A DNA stretch of 12,470 nt, taken from the NCBI GenBank assembly GCA_964453435.1, contig CAYVQZ010000090.1, positions 1 through 12,470 of the forward strand. Direction: 5' to 3'. Source of the DNA: CAYVQZ01 sp964453435. Its GTDB lineage: Bacteria > Abyssobacteria > SURF-5. The notes beneath the pieces were generated by a model, which did no database searches, was not told the DNA's origin, and saw nothing but the letters and a program-made list of their open reading frames with translations. Below are positions 1 through 7,017 of this stretch, piece after piece (within the stretch, counting starts at the first letter, position 1; each line of letters starts with the position of its first letter). Position numbers and translations under genes: made by a program.

Positions 1-449
1 TCTTCCTCTTTCTCGTAGATAGCCATGGGATGCCTGATGATATTGTCGATTTTGGCTTTGCGGGCTTTCTCCTCCCTCGCTTGCTTCCTGTCGTAGGCTT
101 CTTGGATTTTTGCCAGCAGGTCATCAATGGTGGACGGCTTCGTCAGGTAATCGAAAGCGCCCAGTTTCAACCCGTCAACGGCGGTTTCGACCGACGCATG
201 ACCGGTGAGAAGGATGACCTCGACCTCGGGATAGCTCCCCTTGATTTTCCGCAAGGCCTCGATTCCGCTTATGCCGGGCATCTTGAGGTCAAGAACGACG
301 ACATCGATTCGACGGTCTTTCAGAATCCGCATGGCGTCGAACCCATTGGTGCATGTTGCGGTCACGACTCCCCGCTTTTCCAAAACCTTCTTTGTGGTAG
401 AGAGAAACTGCTCCTCATCATCCACGAGCAACACGTGCACTTTTTTCAT
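1..449 (-). CDS. Single-domain response regulator (receiver), 3' end beyond the window
   Basis: 149 codons are visible from the ATG at 449-447, and the frame is still open at the window edge, so the C-terminus is missing. It is a CheY-like phosphoacceptor that would take a phosphoryl group from a histidine kinase in the cytoplasm. Key receiver residues are present: acidic pair D10-D11, phosphoacceptor D54 in VVVLDLKMPG, T82 in LLTGHAS, and K104 in YLTKP. After about residue 122 comes a charged helical tail (DRKQAREEKARK) with no DNA-binding domain in view. A strong Shine-Dalgarno sequence (AGGAGGAGG) lies about 6 nt before the ATG, and only 14 bp separate it from the stop of the kinase gene upstream, its likely cognate. 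The hidden C-terminus could still carry a small extra domain; I infer a stand-alone receiver from its similarity in layout to the regulator at 2193-2687. Confidence 0.93.
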   Translation of the reverse strand, partial: MKKVHVLLVDDEEQFLSTTKKVLEKRGVVTATCTNGFDAMRILKDRRIDVVVLDLKMPGISGIEALRKIKGSYPEVEVILLTGHASVETAVDGLKLGAFDYLTKPSTIDDLLAKIQEAYDRKQAREEKARKAKIDNIIRHPMAIYEKEE

Positions 450-463
450 TTCTTTCCTCCTCC

Positions 464-2212
464 TCATACATGAGGCGCCAGTTTGCCCCTTGCCTCTTCC
501 GGAACGCCTGACAACGGCAACCGGACCGTGAAGACAGTGCCGACATTGACTTCACTCGACACGGAAATCTGGCCGCCGAGCCGTTCCACAATCCCGTAGC
601 AAGTGCTGAGACCCAGACCGGTGCCCTGACCGACAGGCTTTGTTGTGAAGAACGGCAGAAATATCTTTTCGAGGTTTTCGGGCTCGATGCCGCATCCGTT
701 GTCGGCCACCGAAATATTTACGGTATTATCTTCTCCTCGCGTTGCGGTTATCCGAACCTCCCCGCTATCCTTTCCGCGAAGCGCGTACATTGCGTTGTTG
801 AGAAGATTCAAGAACACCTGTTGAAGTTGAGAAGGGTCGCTCTGAAACTTTGGCAGGTCGGGGTCAAGGTCCTGCACAATTCGAACGTTCTCCACCTGGG
901 CCCTGCGCTCCACCATCGCAATTGCTTCCCGGAGAAAGGACTGGAGGTCGACCGTTTGAATGCTTGCATCCGACTGGCGCGCGAACCTCAGGAGCCCCAG
1001 CGTGATTTGCTTGCACCGGTCGACCTGGCGCCCTATCTGGTTGATTGAATCCTTGACCATCCGCAGATTCTCGGAATCGCGCAGGGCGCCATCCGCCTCC
1101 ATTTCGGCGAGAAGGTCGTTGACCAGTGTTTCTTCCGATTTCATCACTTGCAGCGGATTGTTGATTTCGTGGGCGAGACCGGCGCTCATTTCGCCGACCT
1201 CCGCCAGTTTGCCTGCCACGATCAATTGGTTCCCCATCTGGCGTTTTTCCATTGCGGCGACCGTCAACTGATGGGCGACGCTCGAGGCCAGCAGAAACCC
1301 CATTGTGACGACTACGGCGCCCCCCGCCACGGTCATTCCGACGGCGATCAGAACCGCCCGAATGAGGGGAGCATACGCTTCACCGACTTCCTGGCGGACC
1401 ACCAGCAACCACCCCGTCAATTCCAGTTTGCCGATGGCATACAGATGCCTGCCGCCGACGCGGTCATGCGCCACAAAAGAGCTGACACCGCTTTCGTTGA
1501 TTTGGTAGTAGGGGTAGTTTTCGTCCTCATCCATGAGTCCGCCCCCCGAGCGGCGCTTCGTCTGCAGCACCCCGTGCCGGTTCACCAGGTACGCCTCCCC
1601 CGTTTTCCCGATGCGAATACTCTCGACCAGGTCATTAAAGAAGTGCGTGTCGATTGTCGCTCGGAGACACCACGACCGCCCGGCCTCTTCCCTGCGTACC
1701 GCTATCACGGAGTGAGGGCTGTCCCGGTACCCCAGAAACACATCGGAGATATAGATGTTTTTCTGCTGGACCTGGATGAACCATTCGGCTTGAGCATAGT
1801 TCTTGCCTTTCAAATCATATGGGCCGATATAGGCAACGTGATTTCCGTACTGGTCGAACACGCCGAGGTCGAAGAACGCCCCGCCCGTTTCCTTGTTCAA
1901 ATGCTCGAGCACTTCGGCCAGTTCTCCGTTGTGGCGAAGTCGCTCGAAACTGTTCGAGGCAGCTACAAACTGCAGGTCGGATGATCGTTCATGCAGAAAT
2001 TGCTCGACCAACTGGCGGTGCCCATCGGCGATGCGGGCCAGTTTGGCCTGGGCCTGACTGCGCAAGTTCGTGGCGAAGTAATAGACGAGGGTGCCGAACA
2101 CCAGCATCACCGCGACGAAGGGAACCAGGACAACCCGGCTCAGAATAACGCGTCGAGTGCTTTTGAAATTTTCGTTTTCCATGGTCCGACGCTCACTTCC
2201 CTTCTTCCTCAT
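464..2212 (-). CDS. dCache sensor histidine kinase (kinase 1 of the transporter operon)
   Basis: 582-residue membrane histidine kinase. A transmembrane helix at about 22-47 is followed by an extracytoplasmic double-Cache-like sensor (about 50-280, with a YISDVFLGYRDSPHSVIAVRR stretch typical of Cache domains), a second membrane helix at about 284-311, and directly after it the DHp helix pair with phosphoacceptor H348 (GLAHEINNPL). There is no recognisable HAMP between the helix and the DHp. The ATPase domain has the N box (N473), G1 box (DNGCG, 504-508), F box (FFTTK) and G2 box (GQGTGLGLS). Dimeric Cache domains in other kinases often bind small organic acids or amino acids; the ligand here is unknown. 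The start is ambiguous: the ATG at 2212 has AAGGA about 5 nt upstream and overlaps the preceding regulator gene by 20 bp; an ATG at 2182 (10 residues shorter) avoids the overlap but has a poorer ribosome site. It probably phosphorylates one or more of the operon's receivers. Confidence 0.94.
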   Translation of the reverse strand: MRKKGSERRTMENENFKSTRRVILSRVVLVPFVAVMLVFGTLVYYFATNLRSQAQAKLARIADGHRQLVEQFLHERSSDLQFVAASNSFERLRHNGELAEVLEHLNKETGGAFFDLGVFDQYGNHVAYIGPYDLKGKNYAQAEWFIQVQQKNIYISDVFLGYRDSPHSVIAVRREEAGRSWCLRATIDTHFFNDLVESIRIGKTGEAYLVNRHGVLQTKRRSGGGLMDEDENYPYYQINESGVSSFVAHDRVGGRHLYAIGKLELTGWLLVVRQEVGEAYAPLIRAVLIAVGMTVAGGAVVVTMGFLLASSVAHQLTVAAMEKRQMGNQLIVAGKLAEVGEMSAGLAHEINNPLQVMKSEETLVNDLLAEMEADGALRDSENLRMVKDSINQIGRQVDRCKQITLGLLRFARQSDASIQTVDLQSFLREAIAMVERRAQVENVRIVQDLDPDLPKFQSDPSQLQQVFLNLLNNAMYALRGKDSGEVRITATRGEDNTVNISVADNGCGIEPENLEKIFLPFFTTKPVGQGTGLGLSTCYGIVERLGGQISVSSEVNVGTVFTVRLPLSGVPEEARGKLAPHV

Positions 2213-2687
2213 CCAGTTCCTTTATTCTCCGCAGTATCCCGAGAGGCGAGCTGGTGTCGGCCATAGAAAGGATTTTCTCCATTCGTTCCTGCTTAATGTG
2301 CCACTTGTTCATTACGCGCCTCTTGTATGCATCGGTGAGCACCGAAAGCAGCCGGTCCAGCTCGCACGGTTTCTGCAAGTAAAAGTACGCGCCTTTCTTC
2401 GTGCACTCGACGGCCGACTCCGTCGAACCGTGTCCAGTGAGGATGACAACTTCCATCCACCTGTGCTCTTTCTTCAGGGCTTCGAGTGTCTGTTCGCCGT
2501 CCATGCCGGGCATCTTCAGGTCCACCAGAGCAACATCGATCGGGTACTTTCGCGCAGCCTCAATCGCTTTGTCTCCCCGGTTGACGGCAATTACGTTGAA
2601 ATCTCTTACTTCCAGACGTTTCTTGGTCGATTCCAGAAACCGTTCTTCGTCATCCACAATGAGGAGGTTAATCTTTTCCTTTTCCAT
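2193..2687 (-). CDS. Single-domain response regulator with short C-terminal extension
   Basis: 164 residues. A complete receiver domain occupies about 5-127: acidic pair D12-D13, phosphoacceptor D56 in VALVDLKMPG, T84 in ILTGHGS, K106 in YLQKPC. The last ~40 residues are charged and helical (NKWHIKQERMEKI, then RRIKELDEEEGK), with no helix-turn-helix or enzymatic output. GGAGGA lies 10 nt before the ATG. It sits 24 bp after the receiver-transporter gene and overlaps or abuts the following kinase gene. Its receiver resembles that of the transporter fusion (shared LEVRD, QTL, LTG-GST and QKPC blocks), which suggests duplication within the operon. As a stand-alone receiver it may shuttle phosphate, act as a phosphate sink, or bind a protein partner; which of these is not visible. 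Confidence 0.95.
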   Translation of the reverse strand: MEKEKINLLIVDDEERFLESTKKRLEVRDFNVIAVNRGDKAIEAARKYPIDVALVDLKMPGMDGEQTLEALKKEHRWMEVVILTGHGSTESAVECTKKGAYFYLQKPCELDRLLSVLTDAYKRRVMNKWHIKQERMEKILSMADTSSPLGILRRIKELDEEEGK

Positions 2688-2711
2688 TGTTTTTCTGTCC
2701 TCCAGGCTTTT

Positions 2712-4790
2712 TCAGAAGCCTATCCAACGCCAGTATCCGAAGAAGACCCAAATCCAGAGCACGAGGAACGAGAGCAGCAGCGCCGCGAAGCCGTGCTTGA
2801 GAAAGTCCAGAACGGTGACCAGTTGTTCGCCGGTCTCCGGGTCTCTGGCGATACTGTATGCAATGGCGTTATTCGGGGTGCCAATAATCAGCATGTACGC
2901 AAATGACGATGCGAACGCCGTGGACAGCCCGACCATCAGCGGCGGTGTTCCGGAAAGCTGAGCCATCGGCACGGTAATCGGACCGATTGCGGCCACCGTT
3001 GCGCCGTCACTCATGAAATTGGTGATGACGCCGGTAAAAACGCTGGTTGCGACACATAATCCCTCGCCGCTCTTCAAGAAGCTCGGCAGAGCGCTCACAA
3101 AACTGTCAGCCATCCACAGGGCGGCGCCCGTAGCCGCCAACCCTGTCCCCATTGCGCTCGCGCTCGCATACAGCGCAACAACGTCCCAATGTATTTGATT
3201 GATGTCTCTCCATCGCAAAATACCGAGAATGTTCAGGAGCACAAGACACAACAGCACCGGTCCTCCCATGCCGTAGCGGCTTGATGCGGTGGACCACAGG
3301 ATTATCAGCAATACGAGCACGGCCGCCGTGCGGTATTCGTTTTTGGTCATCTTCCCGATTTTTTCAGCTTCTCGTCGGACATGAGCGGCCACGTTGACAT
3401 CCTTCACCCGCAATTTCCTGCGAAAGTAAAAGTAGAAATAGCCGGCAATGACCAACGACATGACAGGCACAGCAGGCAGACCATACTTGACCCACGTGAT
3501 GAAGCTGGGCGCCATCCCATAATCGGAAAGAATGCCGAGCATGACCGCATTTCGCCCCCCTGCCGCAGGCGAACCGGGTCCCCCCGTATTCGCGACAAAG
3601 CTGAGCATGAGAATGAGCATTACCGCAAGGTTTCGGTCTTTCGCAATCCCGGCGGCGCGTACCGCGCCCGCATATACGAGAATGAAAATCGGCGCAATGA
3701 AGGCCACGAGCGCGTGCTCGGAAAGGAACGACGCGGAAACTGCCAGCAGCGGGCAGAAGATGAACGCAAGCTTTGGCAATGATGAACTCGTGCCCAGCAG
3801 CAGGATGCCGATGCGGCGGTCCAGCCCCGTCTTCGAGATCGCCGCCGATATGGCGAGCACGCCGAAAATGAATACGACGGAGTCTTTGGCATAGGCCGCA
3901 GCCACCCTGTCGGGTGGCATAATCCCGAAAAGATACATAAACATACCGACCAGCAATGCGGTGATACCCACCGGTATGGCGCCGGTCGCCCAGAACAGAG
4001 CGGCCACGACGAGCGTGCCAATCATCACACGCGCCCGAAACGCGGCCTGTATCGGGCTAAAAGAAATCCTGGCGGTCGTGCCATCCTCTCTGGTCACCTT
4101 TTTGGTGAAGCCTGCCTTATCGCTGTAGTAGTCAGATATCGTCTGACCGGCCGACATCTTCCGGTACTCGGCGTATCCCCGAATCATCTCATCCGTTTGA
4201 CCATCCTTCGGTGTGCTGAGAAGCTGTATGAGCTTCCCCGGAGCAGGAGCGGCAACGATGCCGATGAACAGCAGCAGTCCCAGTATCATGAAGCCCGGCC
4301 GCGCGTTGTGAGCGCCCAAAAGCCACTGTTTAAGGCTCCCTCTCTTCACCATGGGAATTTCGTGGCGGGCCATCGCATACACTCGTTCGCGGCGGGCCGC
4401 ATCGATTACTTCCACCAGTTCCTCCAACACACACGGCTTCTGCATGTAATGGAACACATCGTACTTGCCGGTGATGCGGGCGGAATCGGTGCTGCCGTAG
4501 CCTGTCAGCATAACCACCTGGACTTCCGGACGTATTTTCTTGATTTCCTTCAAGGTCTGGATGCCGTCCATCTTGGGCATCTTCTGGTCCAGAATGACGA
4601 CTTCGGGGTTCTTGTGCCGAACGATCTTGATGGCGTCTTCGCCGTTGGTGGCATCCCACACCTTGTAGTCTCGCACCTCCAACTGCTTTTTCATGGCAAT
4701 GCGGAACTTATCCTCGTCATCAACGAGGAGAACCCGGGCTCTTCCGTCAACCACAAAGCCCGTGTCGGTGTTGGTGTTAATGTCAGACAT
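2712..4790 (-). CDS. Receiver domain fused to an SLC13/DASS-type anion transporter
   Basis: 692 residues from the ATG at 4790-4788, which has AGGAGG about 6 nt upstream and overlaps the preceding kinase stop by 8 bp; the frame runs further upstream but only inside that kinase gene. Residues about 17-135 are a full receiver domain: D24-D25, phosphoacceptor D68 (VVILDQKMP), T96 (MLTGYGS), K118 (QKPC). After a linker, a first membrane helix (about 167-183) leads to a polar segment (about 184-250) and then a long multi-helix transporter body (about 254-690). Its features match the divalent anion:Na+ symporter (SLC13, citrate/dicarboxylate/sulfate) fold: TGAIPVGITALL, SVVFIFGVLAIS, two pseudo-symmetric halves, and IIGTPNNAI (635-643). 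The two positions where the family carries SNT substrate/sodium motifs read SEH (357-359) and SDG (594-596), so substrate and ion coupling are uncertain. The receiver must be cytoplasmic, so phosphorylation at D68 could gate transport; this is inference. No frameshift is seen; the fusion reads through in one frame. Confidence 0.93.
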   Translation of the reverse strand: MSDINTNTDTGFVVDGRARVLLVDDEDKFRIAMKKQLEVRDYKVWDATNGEDAIKIVRHKNPEVVILDQKMPKMDGIQTLKEIKKIRPEVQVVMLTGYGSTDSARITGKYDVFHYMQKPCVLEELVEVIDAARRERVYAMARHEIPMVKRGSLKQWLLGAHNARPGFMILGLLLFIGIVAAPAPGKLIQLLSTPKDGQTDEMIRGYAEYRKMSAGQTISDYYSDKAGFTKKVTREDGTTARISFSPIQAAFRARVMIGTLVVAALFWATGAIPVGITALLVGMFMYLFGIMPPDRVAAAYAKDSVVFIFGVLAISAAISKTGLDRRIGILLLGTSSSLPKLAFIFCPLLAVSASFLSEHALVAFIAPIFILVYAGAVRAAGIAKDRNLAVMLILMLSFVANTGGPGSPAAGGRNAVMLGILSDYGMAPSFITWVKYGLPAVPVMSLVIAGYFYFYFRRKLRVKDVNVAAHVRREAEKIGKMTKNEYRTAAVLVLLIILWSTASSRYGMGGPVLLCLVLLNILGILRWRDINQIHWDVVALYASASAMGTGLAATGAALWMADSFVSALPSFLKSGEGLCVATSVFTGVITNFMSDGATVAAIGPITVPMAQLSGTPPLMVGLSTAFASSFAYMLIIGTPNNAIAYSIARDPETGEQLVTVLDFLKHGFAALLLSFLVLWIWVFFGYWRWIGF

Positions 4791-6525
4791 GTGATTCCTC
4801 CTCCGCGTGCACAGTCGGGAGCACCACCGTGAACGAGCTTCCGGCTCCCGGCATGCTTTGCACTTCGATTCGACCTCCCATAGATTCGACAATACTGAGA
4901 CAGATACTGAGGCCGAGACCTGTCCCTTTGCCAACTTCCTTTGTTGTGTAGAACGGATGAAAAATCCTTTTCATTTGCTCGGACGTCATGCCCTTGCCCG
5001 TATCGTTCACCGTCAGGGACACGTACTCCTCATTGGCGCGAGTGCTCAGCGTTATGGCGCCCGATTTCTCGATTGCGTCGCCCGCGTTGTTCACGAGGTT
5101 GAGAACTACCTGGCGCATTTGGTCCGGGTCCGCCATGATTTCGGGGAGTTCGCGGTCGAATTCGCGAATGACCTTAATATCCCCCACTTCCAGTTCCCGC
5201 TCCTTTAACCCCCCAACTACATCATCGATGATCTTGTTCAGGTTAATGGGAGCAAGGCTCGGCTCGCTCTTCCGGACAAAATTCAAGAGTTTTTGCGTAA
5301 TATCCCGTGCCCGGAAAACGGCCTCATCGATATAGTCCAATTCCTGGATAATCTTGTCCGGCGTGCATTCCAATCCGAACTGCGGGTCCAGCATGTCGCG
5401 TATGACTCCCGTTTCGGAGGAAATGATGGCCAACGGGTTGTTGATTTCATGGGCCACACCACCGGCAAGCTCTCCGACCGCGACCAATTTCGCCGCATGG
5501 ATTAGTTGGGTCTTCAGTTCCTTCCGTGATTCGTCGGTCGCCTGCGCCCGACGAATCAGCCGGTTCGTCGCTATGGAAGTCACTGCGCCCAGCAACGCCA
5601 CAATCACCGCCGTCGCAGCAATCAAGATGCGACGGGCGCCGTACATCTCCGCATACGCGACCCTCAGAGGCTGGCGGACAACAAGCGCCCACGGCGCCTC
5701 GTTCAACCAGGCATAGGCGACGAGTTCGTGGTCGCCGTCTGTCGCAACTTCACGAGCGCCGAAGCCGGAGCCTTCCAAGGGCATGTAGGGGCTCGGAGCG
5801 AGAAGTTCTCCAACCCCCGGGTCGACTACTTGGTATCGACCCTCACGGTTGATAAGAACCGTCTCGGCCACCTCTCCCTGGCCGATAGTTCGTATGAACC
5901 GATAGAACTTGTCGGGGTCGAGGGTGGCGCGCATGACGTATGGCCTGCCGTCGAACACCTGCTTCACCGCGATCGTGAAATGCGGTTTCTGACGGAATCC
6001 GTGGTATATGTCGCTGATATAGTAGTTTTCATCCTGGCTCATCAGGTTTTGATACCATTGCTCACTGGAGTAATCCTTGCCGTGAAGATATGCGTACGGT
6101 CCGGCGTAACCGACCTGAACTCCGGACGGGTCCAAAAAACCGACGTCCACAAAGGCGTCACTCATCTCGAGCAGATGCTGCAGGTATCTGCCCATGTCAT
6201 CCGAGGTGGGAGGCAGGTGGAACCCGGTTCCATGAAACAAATTGAAAACATTTATTATCCTTTCCTGCAGGAAAAGGTCTATGGTGTTGCGTTGACTCTC
6301 TGCCAGTCTCATCAAGTGCTGTTTTCCGCTTTCCTTCAGAGTGAAGTTAAACTGAAAATGGAAATATGCCGAAAGAATCGCCAGCGGCACCATAAACGCG
6401 AGCAGAAGCCCAATGAAAAGACGGTGGCGCAGGTTACGGTAATATTCTTCCATCGGCGTTCCCGTCGCTGGTTTGTCCTTCCGGTTTTCCGGGCCGTCTT
6501 TGGCCCTGTTGGTCTCATTAGCCAT
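4783..6525 (-). CDS. dCache sensor histidine kinase (kinase 2, first gene of the transporter operon)
   Basis: 580 residues. A polar N-terminus is followed by membrane helix about 35-55, an extracytoplasmic double-Cache-like sensor about 58-295 (VGFLDPSGVQVGYAGPY, then YYISDIYHGFRQKPHFTIAV), membrane helix about 299-320, then a short signalling helix directly into the DHp with phosphoacceptor H359 (GVAHEINNPL). The ATPase domain has N480 (NLVNNA), D508-G512 (DTGKG), FHPFYTTK and GKGTGLGLS. Domain order and sensor sequence closely parallel the kinase at 464-2212, so the two look like paralogues. GAGAG lies about 10 nt before the ATG at 6525. A sigma-54 promoter lies 33-49 bp upstream of the start. 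Its last codons overlap the receiver-transporter start (ATGTCTGA), implying translational coupling; the transporter's receiver is its most likely phosphotransfer partner. An ATG at 6453 is a less likely alternative start. Confidence 0.95.
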   Translation of the reverse strand: MANETNRAKDGPENRKDKPATGTPMEEYYRNLRHRLFIGLLLAFMVPLAILSAYFHFQFNFTLKESGKQHLMRLAESQRNTIDLFLQERIINVFNLFHGTGFHLPPTSDDMGRYLQHLLEMSDAFVDVGFLDPSGVQVGYAGPYAYLHGKDYSSEQWYQNLMSQDENYYISDIYHGFRQKPHFTIAVKQVFDGRPYVMRATLDPDKFYRFIRTIGQGEVAETVLINREGRYQVVDPGVGELLAPSPYMPLEGSGFGAREVATDGDHELVAYAWLNEAPWALVVRQPLRVAYAEMYGARRILIAATAVIVALLGAVTSIATNRLIRRAQATDESRKELKTQLIHAAKLVAVGELAGGVAHEINNPLAIISSETGVIRDMLDPQFGLECTPDKIIQELDYIDEAVFRARDITQKLLNFVRKSEPSLAPINLNKIIDDVVGGLKERELEVGDIKVIREFDRELPEIMADPDQMRQVVLNLVNNAGDAIEKSGAITLSTRANEEYVSLTVNDTGKGMTSEQMKRIFHPFYTTKEVGKGTGLGLSICLSIVESMGGRIEVQSMPGAGSSFTVVLPTVHAEEESHV

Positions 6526-6557
6526 TGCTGGTTTTCTCTCAATCAGCGGTGCAAATG

Positions 6558-6574
6558 AGCAAGTGTTGTGCCGA
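6558..6574 (-). promoter_or_regulatory. Sigma-54 (-24/-12) promoter of the kinase/transporter operon
   Basis: On the minus strand the sequence reads TCGGCACAACACTTGCT. GG (6572-6571) and GC (6560-6559) are exactly 10 nt apart, as RpoN promoters require, and GGCAC and TTGCT match the consensus. Taking the C at 6559 as -12 puts the start of transcription near 6547, giving a leader of about 22 nt before the ATG at 6525. It shares the form YGGCACA-N4-TTGCT with the promoters at 10304 and 11463. Confidence 0.8.
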
Positions 6575-6611
6575 GGCTGTGAGAGATGAAATTGGCATAC
6601 AAAAGGGCGTT

Positions 6612-6642
6612 TTTTGCTGCAAAATGCTTGGATTCCAGGAAT
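6612..6642. promoter_or_regulatory. Two adjacent perfect dyads upstream of the operon promoter, possible activator sites
   Basis: TTTTGC-T-GCAAAA (6612-6624) and ATTCC-A-GGAAT (6632-6642) are perfect palindromes with single-base centres 19 nt apart. They lie about 70 and 90 bp upstream of the predicted start at 6547, near the range where NtrC-type activators bind. The two dyads do not share a half-site, so at most one may be the activator's site. A regulatory role is inference. Confidence 0.35.
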
Positions 6643-6697
6643 TTTGGAGATGGTTGCTGACAGATGGTTTTACGGGGTGTTAGAAATCCTGACAGTA

Positions 6698-6817
6698 GGG
6701 ATGCGGGAACAGGAGACTGTCCCACGATTCATGCTGAAGGCGTTCCGCTTCGGGGACATGGAATTATCGGACCGATTCACAGTCCCCTTCGCCGGGCAGT
6801 CGGGGGATGCGGGAACA
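6698..6817 (+). repeat. 14-nt direct repeat flanking the dispersed repeat copy
   Basis: GGGATGCGGGAACA occurs at 6698-6711 and again, identical, at 6804-6817. The two copies bracket the dispersed repeat at 6717-6787. They could be remnants of element ends or of an internal duplication; they are too long and too far apart for an ordinary target-site duplication to be assumed. Confidence 0.6.
6717..6787 (+). repeat. Dispersed palindromic repeat, copy A
   Basis: The stretch 6718-6758 matches 12208-12248 at 34 of 41 positions by hand alignment, including CTTCGGGGACA. It begins with CTGTCCCACGATT, found unchanged at 12155-12167. GGGGAC (6752-6757) pairs with GTCCCC (6782-6787), with GAAT (6761-6764) pairing with ATTC (6775-6778) inside, forming a nested hairpin. 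GATTCACAGTCCC (6774-6786) recurs with one change at 12318-12330. No transposase is encoded nearby. Confidence 0.65.
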
Positions 6818-6955
6818 ACGGTCATTTATTTCGGTATGCGCCCGAAGAAGAATGCGCTTTCCTTCACACTTGTAGCGCGCCCCGCAGTGAGGTCGTTCTT
6901 GCGAGCCCTGCCCGAAATTCGGAAGGATACCGCAAGGGAAAAAGACGAAGTCACG

Positions 6956-6974
6956 CTGAGAGCTATGCTCTCGG
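6956..6974 (-). terminator. Candidate terminator hairpin after the activator gene
   Basis: GAGAGC (6958-6963) and GCTCTC (6967-6972) pair perfectly around a 3-nt loop, extendable by a G-U and a C-G pair. The hairpin lies about 45 nt beyond the activator stop. On the minus strand a TTTTT run follows, but only after a gap of roughly a dozen bases, so it is not a textbook intrinsic terminator. Confidence 0.4.
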
Positions 6975-7017
6975 AACCGGGAAGGCGGATCGGGTGTGCG
7001 GGCACGTGTGAAAGGAT

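Larger units (their letters stand above)
6526..7017. other. Intergenic region between the activator gene and the transporter operon
   Basis: No convincing gene is seen in these 492 bases. The right-hand part (about 6950-7017) is the 3' flank of the activator gene with a hairpin. The middle (about 6698-6817) holds a repeat copy and a 14-nt direct repeat. The left part (6526-6650) carries the sigma-54 promoter and two dyads. An open frame across 6614-7072 on the plus strand runs through the repeat and into the antisense of the activator gene and shows no protein-family features. Confidence 0.7.

Noticed and set aside
1148..1984. Plus-strand open frame of 278 codons
   Set aside because: Antisense shadow of the histidine kinase at 464-2212 with no family features.
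2091..2906. Plus-strand open frame of 271 codons
   Set aside because: Crosses three minus-strand genes in antisense; no plausible domain.
4791..4934. Upstream extension of the receiver-transporter frame by 48 codons
   Set aside because: It lies wholly inside the preceding kinase gene, is not receiver-like, and the ATG at 4790 has an excellent ribosome site.
5728..6558. Plus-strand open frame of 276 codons
   Set aside because: Antisense to the sensor part of the kinase at 4783-6525; no recognisable protein.
6543..6725. Minus-strand open frame of 60 codons upstream of the transporter operon
   Set aside because: It spans the sigma-54 promoter and would be upstream of the predicted transcription start; no protein features.
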